Translations under genes and position numbers: made by a program
The notes under the pieces: model-generated
Seen by the model: only the letters and a program-made list of their open reading frames with translations
Told to the model about the DNA's origin: nothing
Database searches by the model: none
Assembly: GCA_025356815.1 (NCBI GenBank)
Contig: JANXQL010000137.1
Coordinates: 1-41,732, forward strand
Origin: Pseudomonadota bacterium
GTDB taxonomy: Bacteria > Pseudomonadota > Gammaproteobacteria > Steroidobacterales > Steroidobacteraceae
Reading direction: 5' to 3'
DNA length: 41,732 nucleotides
In this document: piece after piece, positions 7,852-15,817 of the stretch
How positions within the stretch are numbered: the first letter of the stretch is position 1
How the letters are laid out: the number at the start of each line of letters is the position of its first letter

Positions 7852-8508
7852 GTGAGGGTACCTACTGGCAAGGAACCCGGCCTCGGGCCGCGGCCAAACG
7901 GAATATCATTGGAAAAGTTAGATAAAATTCAAGAGGTTGGATCTCCTTCCGGAGCTGGCAATGAGCTCGAGCGGGAGTTGCTGCGGCGCATCAGCGGCGG
8001 TGACCGGGACGCGTTCCGGCAGCTGTACCTGCGCTACCACCGCAGGCTGGCGAGGTTCCTGTCGCGCGTCACGCGCGGCCGCGAGGATGCCGAGGAGATC
8101 GTCAACGACACGCTGTGGATCGTCTGGCAGCGTGCCGGCGAGTTTCGCAACGCCTCGCGGGTGTCGACCTGGATCATGGGCATCGCCTACCGGCGCGCCC
8201 TCAAGCTGATCCGGCGTGCCGCGACGCACTCACGGGTGATGTCGCTGGAGGGCGCCGAGCTCGAGGCGGTCGCCGTCGATGCGCTCGAGGCGGCCGACAC
8301 CCGCCAGATGCTCGAGCGGGCGCTCAAGCGCCTGCCGCTCGAGCAGCGGCTGGTGCTCGAATTTACCTACTACCTGGATCACTCGTGCGAGGAGATCGCC
8401 GAGATCATGGAATGCCCGGTCAACACCGTCAAAACCCGCATGTTTCACGCCCGGCGCAAGCTGCGTGCCGTGCTGGGTGAGGGCGCCTCGCCCAAGGCCG
8501 GAGGTTAG
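7852..8508 (+). CDS. ECF-type RNA polymerase sigma factor
   Basis: The product is 218 aa from the GTG at 7852, or 199 aa from the in-frame TTG at 7909. Region 2 is clear (DAFRQLYLRYHRRLARFLSR, then EDAEEIVNDTLWIVWQ, with FRNASRVSTWIMGIAYRRAL). Region 4 is also clear (LKRLPLEQRLVLEFTYYLDH, then CEEIAEIMECPVNTVKTRMFHARRKL). It should direct transcription in answer to envelope stress and be held by the anti-sigma factor encoded 1 nt downstream. The N-terminal 35 residues before region 2 look unstructured, and the DNA around 7900-7935 is unusually AT-rich. If the GGGTACCTACT element at 7856 is a promoter, the GTG start cannot be right and translation would start near 7909. Confidence 0.9.
   Translation: MRVPTGKEPGLGPRPNGISLEKLDKIQEVGSPSGAGNELERELLRRISGGDRDAFRQLYLRYHRRLARFLSRVTRGREDAEEIVNDTLWIVWQRAGEFRNASRVSTWIMGIAYRRALKLIRRAATHSRVMSLEGAELEAVAVDALEAADTRQMLERALKRLPLEQRLVLEFTYYLDHSCEEIAEIMECPVNTVKTRMFHARRKLRAVLGEGASPKAGG
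7856..7866 (+). promoter_or_regulatory. GGGTACCTACT element at the sigma-factor gene (copy 1)
   Basis: The 11-mer GGGTACCTACT occurs here, next to the start of the ECF sigma gene, and again just after its operon in front of the gene at 10633. In both places a TGTCGG lies upstream, but at different spacing (9 nt here, 4 nt there), so that part may be chance. It could be an autoregulated ECF promoter element; this is inference. Confidence 0.25.
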
Positions 8509-8509
8509 C

Positions 8510-9202
8510 GTGAGTATCGACCTGGAAGGGACCTCCTGCGACGCCGAGGCCGCGCGGCTGCTGCCGTGGTTCGTCAATGGCACGCTGGTGCCGGCGGACG
8601 CCGAGCGGGTGTCGCGTCACCTCGAGCACTGCGCCGTCTGCCGCGCCGACCTCGACCACGAGCGCGCGCTGCGCACGATCCTCAGGAACGACGGACCGAT
8701 CGAGTACGCCCCGCAGGCGGGCCTTGCGCTTTCGATGGCGCGGATCGACGAGATGACCCGCGACCTGCCCGTGGCCGATGCGCCGCCGCCGCCACGGGTT
8801 TCCCGCTGGCGCCGCCCGAGCGCGACCCAATGGCTCTCGGCCGCGGTGGTGGTGCAGGCCATCGGCATCGGCGTGCTCGGCTGGTCGGTGGCCGGCCGAC
8901 CGGGCGAGGACCGCGCGGCGCCGCGCTACCAGACGTTGTCTTCGGCGACGCCGGTGGCCACTGGGGTGCACCTGCGCGCGGTGTTCGCGCCGGCGATGAA
9001 GGTCGACGAGCTGCGCCAGCTGCTCGGCGCCCGGCGCCTGTACATCGTCGCAGGTCCCACCGATGCCGGCGTCTTCACCCTCGGTGCGCTCGATCCGGTC
9101 ACCGATGCGACCCGCGTGCAGGCGCTCCTGACCGACCTGCGCGGGCATCCCGAGGTGCTGTTCGCAGAGCCCGCCGCCGTCGACGGGACGTCCATCCGAT
9201 GA
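8510..9202 (+). CDS. Zinc-finger (zf-HC2) anti-sigma factor
   Basis: The product is 230 aa from a GTG 1 nt after the sigma-factor stop; the longer frame upstream overlaps the sigma gene and is not real. The N-terminus has the ZAS/zf-HC2 signature HxxxCxxC (HLEHCAVC, residues 44-51). One membrane span follows at about residues 105-126 (WLSAAVVVQAIGIGVLGWSV). The C-terminal 100 residues should be periplasmic. They look like a small alpha/beta domain (VHLRAVFAPAMKVDELRQLL, GVFTLGAL, VQALLTDLRGHPEVLFAEP) similar in kind to propeptide-like or ferredoxin-like sensor domains. It should bind and silence the ECF sigma factor at the membrane. Its stop overlaps the protease start (ATGA). Confidence 0.85.
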   Translation: MSIDLEGTSCDAEAARLLPWFVNGTLVPADAERVSRHLEHCAVCRADLDHERALRTILRNDGPIEYAPQAGLALSMARIDEMTRDLPVADAPPPPRVSRWRRPSATQWLSAAVVVQAIGIGVLGWSVAGRPGEDRAAPRYQTLSSATPVATGVHLRAVFAPAMKVDELRQLLGARRLYIVAGPTDAGVFTLGALDPVTDATRVQALLTDLRGHPEVLFAEPAAVDGTSIR

Positions 9203-10488
9203 AGCTCGCGGCACTGGCGCTCTTCGCGGCGACGCTCGCCGGCTGCGCATCGGGTCCGCCGCTGTCGTCGACCGCGACGCTGCCCGCGGCCGCCCGGGCC
9301 GTTCCCGGCGACTTCGTCGTCGTGACCATCCGCAATCCCATCGTGCCCGCACCGCTGCGCGCCGCCTCCACGCCGCGCGGCTACGATGGCGCGGGCACCT
9401 ACCGGGCCGGGGGTACCGCGCGCGCCGCCGGAGCCTCGCTTGCGGCCCAGTACGGCCTGCTGGAAGTGTCCAGCTGGCCGATCGCGATGCTCGGCGTGGA
9501 CTGCCTGGTGTACGGGCTGCCCACCGGCAGCGACCGCGCGCGGATGCTCGCGACATTGCAGCGGGACGGTCGCGTCGAGTCGGTGCAGCCCCTGCAGGCC
9601 TTCGATACCCAGGCCGCGACCTACAATGATCCGTACGCACCTTTGCAGAAGAACGTCGGCCAGATGGATATTTCCGGGGCGCATGCGTTCACGCGCGGCA
9701 AGGGCGTGCGCGTCGCCGTGATCGATACCGGCGCCGACCTCGGCCATCCGGATTTCCACGCGGGCGCGGCAAGAAGCCGCAACTTCGTCGATACCGACGC
9801 TGCGGGCTTTCTCGCCGACAGCCACGGCACGGCGGTGGCCGGCGTCATCGGCGCGGTGCCCAACAACGGCGTCGGCATTGTCGGCATCGCGCCCGAGGTG
9901 GACCTGCTGGTCTACAAGGCCTGCTGGCGCGGCACGGGCGGGGCACCTTCGGTGTGCAACACGTTCACGCTCGCGCAGGCGCTCGCGGCGGCGATCGAGG
10001 CGCACGCGGACATCATCAACCTCAGCCTCGGCGGTCCCAGCGATCCGCTGCTGACGCGCATCGTCAGGCATGGCCTCGAGGGCGGCGCGATCGTCGTCGG
10101 CGCCGTGCCCCACGACGGCCTGCGGCACGGCTTCCCGGTGGAGATCGACGGGGTGATCGCGGCCGAGGGCAGCGACGACGGGCGCGCCTCCCCCGGCATC
10201 CTGCGTGCGCCGGGCCGGGACGTGCTGTCGCTCGCGCCGGACGGGCACTACGACTTCTACAGTGGCAGCTCGCTTGCGGCCGCCGAGGTCTCCGGCGTGC
10301 TGGCGCTGCTGCGCTCGGAGCGGCCGCAGCTGACTGGCCGCGAAGCGGGCGTGCTGCTGGAGGGCTCCTCCCGCGCGGTCGGCGTCAACGCCTGCACGGC
10401 CCTGACGGCGCTGCTGCATCGGGGCCAGTGCGCCCCGACCCTCGCCTCGCCCACGGCGACGGCCGCCGCCCACCTCGACCGCCCCTGA
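9199..10488 (+). CDS. S8 (subtilisin-like) serine protease, lipoprotein
   Basis: The product is 429 aa. The ATG at 9199 overlaps the anti-sigma stop; the frame is open far upstream, but that part is antisigma DNA. The lipobox is TLAGC (Cys16). The N-terminal 140 residues may be a prodomain. The catalytic triad is complete: Asp176 in VAVIDTGAD, His209 in DSHGTAVAGVIGA, Ser358 in SGSSLAAAEVSG. The oxyanion Asn fits IINLSLGG. It should act in the periplasm or at the outer membrane. Placement in the sigma/anti-sigma operon suggests either an effector of the stress response or a protease that cuts the anti-sigma factor. The C-terminal 45 residues are low complexity. Confidence 0.9.
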   Translation: MKLAALALFAATLAGCASGPPLSSTATLPAAARAVPGDFVVVTIRNPIVPAPLRAASTPRGYDGAGTYRAGGTARAAGASLAAQYGLLEVSSWPIAMLGVDCLVYGLPTGSDRARMLATLQRDGRVESVQPLQAFDTQAATYNDPYAPLQKNVGQMDISGAHAFTRGKGVRVAVIDTGADLGHPDFHAGAARSRNFVDTDAAGFLADSHGTAVAGVIGAVPNNGVGIVGIAPEVDLLVYKACWRGTGGAPSVCNTFTLAQALAAAIEAHADIINLSLGGPSDPLLTRIVRHGLEGGAIVVGAVPHDGLRHGFPVEIDGVIAAEGSDDGRASPGILRAPGRDVLSLAPDGHYDFYSGSSLAAAEVSGVLALLRSERPQLTGREAGVLLEGSSRAVGVNACTALTALLHRGQCAPTLASPTATAAAHLDRP

Positions 10489-10549
10489 GCCTGCGTTCGC
10501 GCCGAGGTCATGCCGTCCGTGGGCGCGGGTGAACCGCGCGTGTCGGTCG

Positions 10550-10560
10550 GGGTACCTACT
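10550..10560 (+). promoter_or_regulatory. GGGTACCTACT element before the 144-aa gene (copy 2)
   Basis: This is the second copy of the 11-mer found at 7856-7866. It lies 72 nt upstream of the ATG at 10633, a normal promoter distance. If functional, it would place the orphan downstream gene in the regulon of the ECF sigma factor. The remainder of the 144-bp gap has only a weak hairpin (CGCGG/CCGCG near 10525). Confidence 0.25.
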
Positions 10561-10632
10561 CCTCAGGGGCAGCCGTGTCGCGCAGCTCCCGATGGTGCGT
10601 CGCGATTGCCATGACTCGCGGGGGGGCATTCG

Positions 10633-11067
10633 ATGAGTGACGAAATTGCAGCCGATGTGCGGCCCACGCTCGCGAAGGCGACGGCCAGCAGGCAGTCGAG
10701 CTGGCTCGACGCGATGGTGCCCGATTTGTATCGGACCTGGCGCGAGCGCTCGATCGCCCGGCAGACAAGCCGCACGGCGTTGCAGCTGTACCACGAGGTC
10801 GAGGCGACCCAGCCTGAGGTTCGCGGCGTGTCGCGCTATCGCGAGGTAGTGGCCCGGCATACCGGCGCCGACGAGCAGCGGGTGCGCCGGATCATCGCCG
10901 GGGCCGAGAGCAGCTTCGCGATCTGGCCGGTGGAGCGGCCGCTGAAGTTCCGCGACGTCGTGCAGTATCTGGTCGTGTACGAATGCCTCGAGGCCGCGCC
11001 ACGCGCGCTCGGCACGCGCTCGCGGTTGACGGGGATCATCGAGCAGGAGATCCCCGACCACTACTGA
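10633..11067 (+). CDS. Unrecognised 144-aa protein
   Basis: I do not recognise the family. The ATG follows a G-rich ribosome site (seven Gs in 10619-10626). The product has no signal peptide or membrane span, so it should be cytoplasmic, and it is rich in Arg and Glu. It is predicted mostly helical: residues 20-60 (SSWLDAMVPDLYRTWRERS, SRTALQLYHEVEA), then VRGVSRYREVVARHTGADEQRVRRIIAGAE, which could be a helix-turn-helix-like segment, and a C-terminal FRDVVQYLVVYECLEA. Codon bias matches its neighbours. It may be expressed with the ECF regulon through the element at 10550. A role in DNA or protein binding is a guess. Confidence 0.6.
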   Translation: MSDEIAADVRPTLAKATASRQSSWLDAMVPDLYRTWRERSIARQTSRTALQLYHEVEATQPEVRGVSRYREVVARHTGADEQRVRRIIAGAESSFAIWPVERPLKFRDVVQYLVVYECLEAAPRALGTRSRLTGIIEQEIPDHY

Positions 11068-11089
11068 GGGCGTGGTCGCGCTCGGGGCG

Positions 11090-13015
11090 CTACGGCGTTC
11101 CGAGCAGCTGATGCAGGGCGGCAGGCCCGTTTTCCCAGAAGACCAGCGCGACGCCCATCAGCGAGCCGCCCGCCATGACGCCCGCGGCGATCGGGAAGTT
11201 GTACAGCTCGGCGCGTGCCGGGTCGCGCTTTTCCATCGCCCAGCCGAGCACGGCGCCGGTGAAGAACAGCATCCCGTAGTACCAGTGGAACGTCCACGAC
11301 AGGCCCATGCCCGCGGCGGACGGCAGCCATCTGCCCAGCGCCGGCCAGAGCCGTGGCGCGAGCGTCAGCACTGCGCCGACCAGTGCGCCGACCGCGATCG
11401 TCCACAGCTTGAGCGTCTCCAGCGACGAAAGTCCGTGGCTCAGCGCGAGGGCGACCGCGCGCCAGGTCTGCACGGACGGCGCCGGAAACTGATCCGAGCC
11501 GAGCACGGACGGCGTCGGGACCAGCACCATGAACGTCAGCACCGTCGCCACCGAGCCGATGAAGATACCGCTGAACTGCGCCAGGAACTGCTTGCGCGGG
11601 TTGGCGCCGAGCAGGTACCCGCTCTTGAGGTCGGTCAGCAGGTCGGCGGCGGCCATGGCGCTGCCGGCGGTGATGTTCGCGCTCATCAGGTTGACGGTCG
11701 TATTGCCGGGACTGAGCACGCCGAACACCAGCTGCGGGATCTTGCCCATCGCGCCCATCGGCGTGGTGTCCGTCTCGCCGGTGACGCGGCTGGCGACCAG
11801 CGCCAGCAGGAAGGCGAGCAGCACCGCGACGACACTCTGCCAGACCGGAATGTCGAAGCTTTCCTTGGCCAGCCACGACAGCGCCACCAGCGCCACCGCC
11901 TGGCCGAGCACGAACCAGCTGGCGGGCGTCTCGATCGCGTCGATCGGCAGCGGCGCGGCGGCAGGTCCGCCGAACATCCGGCCGAGGCCTGACAGGGCGC
12001 GCGCGACCGTGCGCCACTGCAGCGCGAGCGCGAGCAGCCCCGACACGACCATGCACGAGGCGCCTCCCCACACCGTCCACTGCACGAGGTCGCGGTAGCT
12101 GCTGCTGGTGATATAGCCGTGGTGCTGCAGGTACGGAACCCAGACACACCAGCACAACGTGCCGCCGAGCAGGATGCTGGCCGCCGGCCGCAGACCCATC
12201 AGCACGCCGGCGGCGATGAACACCGGGTCCCAGACCAACGACACCGTCCGCGTCGTCCAGGCGGGCCCGAAGGTCGCCTGGTTGAGCCGGCCGACCAGGC
12301 TGCCGAGTCCGTAAGGCGCGAGCGCGGCGCTGACCAGGTGCAGGCCGTCGCTCCAGAACTGGCTGACGGCGGCGGCGATCGCCGCCCAGCTCAGCGCACG
12401 CGCCGACTGGCGCGCGCGCGCGCCCTTGGAGTAGAGCGCGCGCAACGTCTCGGCCGTGGCGATGCCGGTCGGGAAGCGCAGCTGCTCGATGTTGATCATC
12501 TGCCGCTTCATCGGGATCGCCATCGTCACGCCCAGCAGCGCGATGAAGAACACCCAGCCGATCGTAAGCCCAAGCGGCAGCGTGCGCTCGTTGATGACCA
12601 TGTAGGCGCCGAAGCCGCAGTACAGCACCGAGCCGGTCGAGTAGCCGGCGGCGCTGGCCGTCGACTGCATGCAGTTGTTCTCGAGAATCGTCATCGGCGT
12701 CTTCACAAGGCCGGTGCGCAGCAGCACGGACCACAGGCTGAACGAGGCGATGCAGGCGGTGATCGTGACGCCGAACGCCCAGCCGGACTTGAGACCGAGG
12801 TAGATATTGGTCATCGACAGCACGGCGCCGAGCAGCGTGCCCATGATGAGTGCCCGCCAGGTCAGCTGCGCCATCGAGTCGCCCTGGCCGAGGTACACCT
12901 GCTCGTACCACTGCTGCTCGATCTGCTCGGGCGTGCCCTGGAACCCCTGGACGGGCAGGGGGCGCTCGGGCGGCGCGTCGGCCGGTACGCTAGACGGGGA
13001 GGGAGTCGGGTCCAT
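11090..13015 (-). CDS. OPT-family oligopeptide transporter
   Basis: The product is 641 aa from the ATG at 13015; the frame runs to 13138, but the extra 41 residues are Arg-rich and unlike a coding start. A soluble Pro-rich N-terminus (residues 1-45) is followed by about 15 hydrophobic segments. OPT-like features include SMTNIYLGLKSGWAFGVTI, the NCMQSTASAAGYSTGS motif, QLRFPTGIATAETLRALYSKG and SANITAGSAMAAADLLTDLKSGYLLGA. It should be a proton-coupled inner-membrane importer of small peptides or metal chelates. Family assignment is solid; the substrate is not known. It is convergent with the gene before it and divergent from the DUF5690 gene. Confidence 0.9.
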   Translation of the reverse strand: MDPTPSPSSVPADAPPERPLPVQGFQGTPEQIEQQWYEQVYLGQGDSMAQLTWRALIMGTLLGAVLSMTNIYLGLKSGWAFGVTITACIASFSLWSVLLRTGLVKTPMTILENNCMQSTASAAGYSTGSVLYCGFGAYMVINERTLPLGLTIGWVFFIALLGVTMAIPMKRQMINIEQLRFPTGIATAETLRALYSKGARARQSARALSWAAIAAAVSQFWSDGLHLVSAALAPYGLGSLVGRLNQATFGPAWTTRTVSLVWDPVFIAAGVLMGLRPAASILLGGTLCWCVWVPYLQHHGYITSSSYRDLVQWTVWGGASCMVVSGLLALALQWRTVARALSGLGRMFGGPAAAPLPIDAIETPASWFVLGQAVALVALSWLAKESFDIPVWQSVVAVLLAFLLALVASRVTGETDTTPMGAMGKIPQLVFGVLSPGNTTVNLMSANITAGSAMAAADLLTDLKSGYLLGANPRKQFLAQFSGIFIGSVATVLTFMVLVPTPSVLGSDQFPAPSVQTWRAVALALSHGLSSLETLKLWTIAVGALVGAVLTLAPRLWPALGRWLPSAAGMGLSWTFHWYYGMLFFTGAVLGWAMEKRDPARAELYNFPIAAGVMAGGSLMGVALVFWENGPAALHQLLGTP

Positions 13016-13183
13016 GGGGCTCGGGTCGATGACTGAGAGGCAGCCTACCGCAGATCGACCCCGGCGCGAGCTGGCCCGCGAGCGGACTGTGAGCGGTGCA
13101 CGGGCGGGCGGGCGGGCCGCGTCACGGGCGTGTCGCATTGCTGTAGTCTCATGGCCTGAGATTCCTCGAACGGACGGTGGCTA

Positions 13184-14473
13184 TTGGGCAGCAACAACGG
13201 TTCCCTGCGGCGCTGGCTCGAGCGCGCCAACCCCGTGCTGTTCACCGCCTTCGCGGGCCTGGCGGGCTTTGCGGCGTACTTCTCCGTGTACGCCTTTCGC
13301 AAGCCTTTCTCGGCCGCGACCTTCACCGGGGTGGCGGGCTGGGACTTCCGGCTGGACTACAAGATCGCGCTGGTGCTGGCGCAGGTCATCGGCTACGCCT
13401 TTGCCAAGCTGATCGGCGTGAAGGTCATCTCCGAGCTGTCGCCGTCGCGCCGGCCGCTGGCCATCATCGTGCTCGTGCTCGGCGCCTGGGCGACGCTGAT
13501 CCTGTTCGCGCTGGTGCCGGCACCGTGGAACGTGGCGGCGATGTTCTTGAACGGCCTGATGCTCGGCATGACCTGGGGGCTGGTGTTCGGCTTCATGGAG
13601 GGACGTCGTACGGCCGAGGTGCTCGGCGCGATCGTCTGCGCGAGCTTCATCGTCTCCTCCGGCGTCGTGAAGACCGTCGGCAAGCTGCTGATGACGAACG
13701 TCCACGTCAGCCCGTTCTGGATGCCGGCCGCCGCCGGCGCGCTGTTCCTGCCGATCCTCGGGCTGTCGGTCTGGGCGCTGGCGCAGTTGCCGCCGCCGAG
13801 CGCGGCGGACGAGGCGGCGCGCGTGCGCCGCGTGCCGATGGACGGCGCCGCCCGCGCCAGGTTCCTGTCCCAGTACGGCCTGGGGATCGCGCTCCTGGTC
13901 GCGGCCTACGTGCTTGCGACCGCGCTCAGGGACTTTCGCGACAACTTCGCCGCCGAGCTGTGGGTGGCGCTGGGCCGTGGCGACGGGGCGGCGATCTTCA
14001 CCGCCAGCGAGGTGCCGGTCGCGGGCTTCGCGCTGCTGGTACTGGGACTGATCATCGCGGTGCGCGACAACCGCTGCGCGCTGATGGTGATCCACGGCGT
14101 GATCGTGGCGGGACTTGCACTGCTGGGCTGCTCCACGCTCGCCTTCCAGGCCGGCTGGATCGGGCCCGTCGCGTGGATGATCTTGAGCGGGGCGGGGCTG
14201 TACATGGCCTACACGCCGTTCAACGCGATGCTGTTCGACCGGATGATCGCGGTCGGCGGCACGGTCGGCACGGCGGGCTTTCTGATCTACGTCGCCGACG
14301 CCGCCGGCTACTTCGGCAGCTGCGGGCTGCTGCTGTGGCGAAACTTCGGCATGGTGTCGCTGAACTGGCTGCAGGTCTACGTCGCGAGCGCCTACGTGAC
14401 CGCCGTGGCCGGTGCTGCGCTCGTGCTGTGGTCGGCAGCCTACTTCTACCGGCGCACTCGCCCGGCCCGGTAG
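13184..14473 (+). CDS. DUF5690-family membrane protein (MFS-like)
   Basis: The product is 429 aa from a TTG at 13184, with GGACGGTGG upstream as ribosome site; no ATG or GTG in this frame fits the conserved N-terminus. About 12 membrane spans are visible. The sequence AAYFSVYAFRKPFSAATF near residues 30-48 and GMTWGLVFGFMEGRRTAEVLGA near 125-146 are typical of DUF5690 proteins, which resemble the major facilitator fold. Transport is likely; the substrate is unknown. The 168-bp divergent gap with the OPT gene holds G/C repeats near 13100 and no promoter I can defend. Confidence 0.8.
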   Translation: MGSNNGSLRRWLERANPVLFTAFAGLAGFAAYFSVYAFRKPFSAATFTGVAGWDFRLDYKIALVLAQVIGYAFAKLIGVKVISELSPSRRPLAIIVLVLGAWATLILFALVPAPWNVAAMFLNGLMLGMTWGLVFGFMEGRRTAEVLGAIVCASFIVSSGVVKTVGKLLMTNVHVSPFWMPAAAGALFLPILGLSVWALAQLPPPSAADEAARVRRVPMDGAARARFLSQYGLGIALLVAAYVLATALRDFRDNFAAELWVALGRGDGAAIFTASEVPVAGFALLVLGLIIAVRDNRCALMVIHGVIVAGLALLGCSTLAFQAGWIGPVAWMILSGAGLYMAYTPFNAMLFDRMIAVGGTVGTAGFLIYVADAAGYFGSCGLLLWRNFGMVSLNWLQVYVASAYVTAVAGAALVLWSAAYFYRRTRPAR

Positions 14474-14500
14474 AGGCCAGGCGCGACCCCGCCGGCGTCC

Positions 14501-15817
14501 TCAGCTGGCAGAGCCCGAGGCGCGCGCGCGTCGGGCGGTGCCGGCAAACTCCAGTCCGTGTCCCTCCGGACCGCGCTCACGGCGCCACAGCAGGATCGCC
14601 GAGGTCAGCGCGGTCAGGCTCAGCAGCCCGAAGAACCACAGCATCGTCGTGTAGCCCGCGGGGTTGGAAGGTCCGGCGTGGGCATGGTCCGCAAGCCAGC
14701 CGGCGAAGCGGTTCGAGCTCCACAGGCCCAGTGACTGCAGCATGATGATCACGCCCAGCGCGGTCCCGAGCCTGCGCGGTTCGACGATCAGCGTCGTCGA
14801 CGGCCAGATCACCGCCGGCACCAGCGCCCAGCTGACGCCCATCAGCATGGTGGAGATCCACGGGTTCCAGTCGGTCATCCCAAGCACGATGAACGTCACC
14901 GGCAGCAGTACCGTGCCTGCGCACAGCAGCAGGGCCCGGTTGCCGATCCGGTCGGCGAGCAGGCCGAACAGGGGAGTCGCGAACACCGCGGTGGCGAACA
15001 CGCCGGAGTTGACCTGGCCGGCCACCGCGTTGCTCAGCCCCTTGGCATGCTGCAGGTACTCGATCGCATAGGTCTGGCGAAACGGGAAGAACACCGCGGC
15101 GTATAGCACGTGCACGCCGAGGATCGTCCAGAACGACAGGTCGAACGACCAGATGTCCCGCCAGACGAACGGCTGGTGGACGGGCGCGGCACCGACCGGG
15201 ATCGCGCGGCGCGCATCGACGATGCGATAGGCGATCGCGGCGACCAGACCCGCGGCACAGATCGCCGCGCCCAGCCACAGCGGTGGCTGCCAGCCCTGGT
15301 CGTACAGCGGCCGGGCGAGCGTCGGCGACATGTCCGCCGAATACGAGCCGACCCGGGCAAGGCTCAGCATCAGCGCCGTCGCCAGTGCAATCCCGCTGCG
15401 CGGGAACCAGGTCGCGAGCCCCGCGATCAGCGCGATGAAGATCGCGCCCTCGCTGATGCCGAACACGAACCGGCCCGCCCACATCAGCGAGTACGGCGTA
15501 CCGATCGCCGTCATCACCGCGCCGACGAAGCCAATCGCCGCCGCCCACAGCGCGACGCGGGCCGGTCCGTAGCGGTCAACGAGGTAGCCGTTGAAGATCG
15601 CGAGCGGGATGTTCGGCAGGCTCATCGCCGCGTTCAAATCGCCGATCTGCAGCTGCGTGAGCCCGTGGGTCGTCAGCAGCAGATCGGCGATCGGCGCGAT
15701 CACATCCGATTCGTAGTAGCTGGAGAAGATCGCGAGCGCGCACATCGCCAGCACCCACCAGCGGGCGGGGGTCAGCGGGACATCGTGCGTGGCCGCGCCC
15801 GGGACCGGGCCGCTCAT
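14501..15817 (-). CDS. Major facilitator superfamily transporter
   Basis: The product is 438 aa with 12 membrane spans, the expected MFS length. The loop 2-3 motif is NGYLVDRYGPARV and the loop 8-9 repeat is GLLADRIGNRALL, both good matches to the MFS signature. The start ATG overlaps the stop of the FAD oxidoreductase gene upstream (ATGA), which implies translational coupling. The location at the end of a same-strand run that begins with phnA suggests uptake or export of a phosphonate or of the FAD enzyme's substrate. That is inference: the sequence alone does not show specificity. Confidence 0.85.
   Translation of the reverse strand: MSGPVPGAATHDVPLTPARWWVLAMCALAIFSSYYESDVIAPIADLLLTTHGLTQLQIGDLNAAMSLPNIPLAIFNGYLVDRYGPARVALWAAAIGFVGAVMTAIGTPYSLMWAGRFVFGISEGAIFIALIAGLATWFPRSGIALATALMLSLARVGSYSADMSPTLARPLYDQGWQPPLWLGAAICAAGLVAAIAYRIVDARRAIPVGAAPVHQPFVWRDIWSFDLSFWTILGVHVLYAAVFFPFRQTYAIEYLQHAKGLSNAVAGQVNSGVFATAVFATPLFGLLADRIGNRALLLCAGTVLLPVTFIVLGMTDWNPWISTMLMGVSWALVPAVIWPSTTLIVEPRRLGTALGVIIMLQSLGLWSSNRFAGWLADHAHAGPSNPAGYTTMLWFFGLLSLTALTSAILLWRRERGPEGHGLEFAGTARRARASGSAS

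Noticed and set aside
8363-8372. A third TACCTACT inside the sigma-factor gene
   Set aside because: It lacks the leading GGG and codes for conserved region 4 residues (FTYYLD), so it is explained by coding.
8566-9198. N-terminal extension of the S8 protease frame
   Set aside because: It lies within the anti-sigma gene; the lipoprotein signal begins at 9199 and the start overlaps the anti-sigma stop.
11061-12911. 616-codon frame on the minus strand overlapping the OPT gene in another frame
   Set aside because: The overlapping frame encodes a complete OPT transporter with about 15 membrane spans; this one is a low-complexity Arg-rich shadow.
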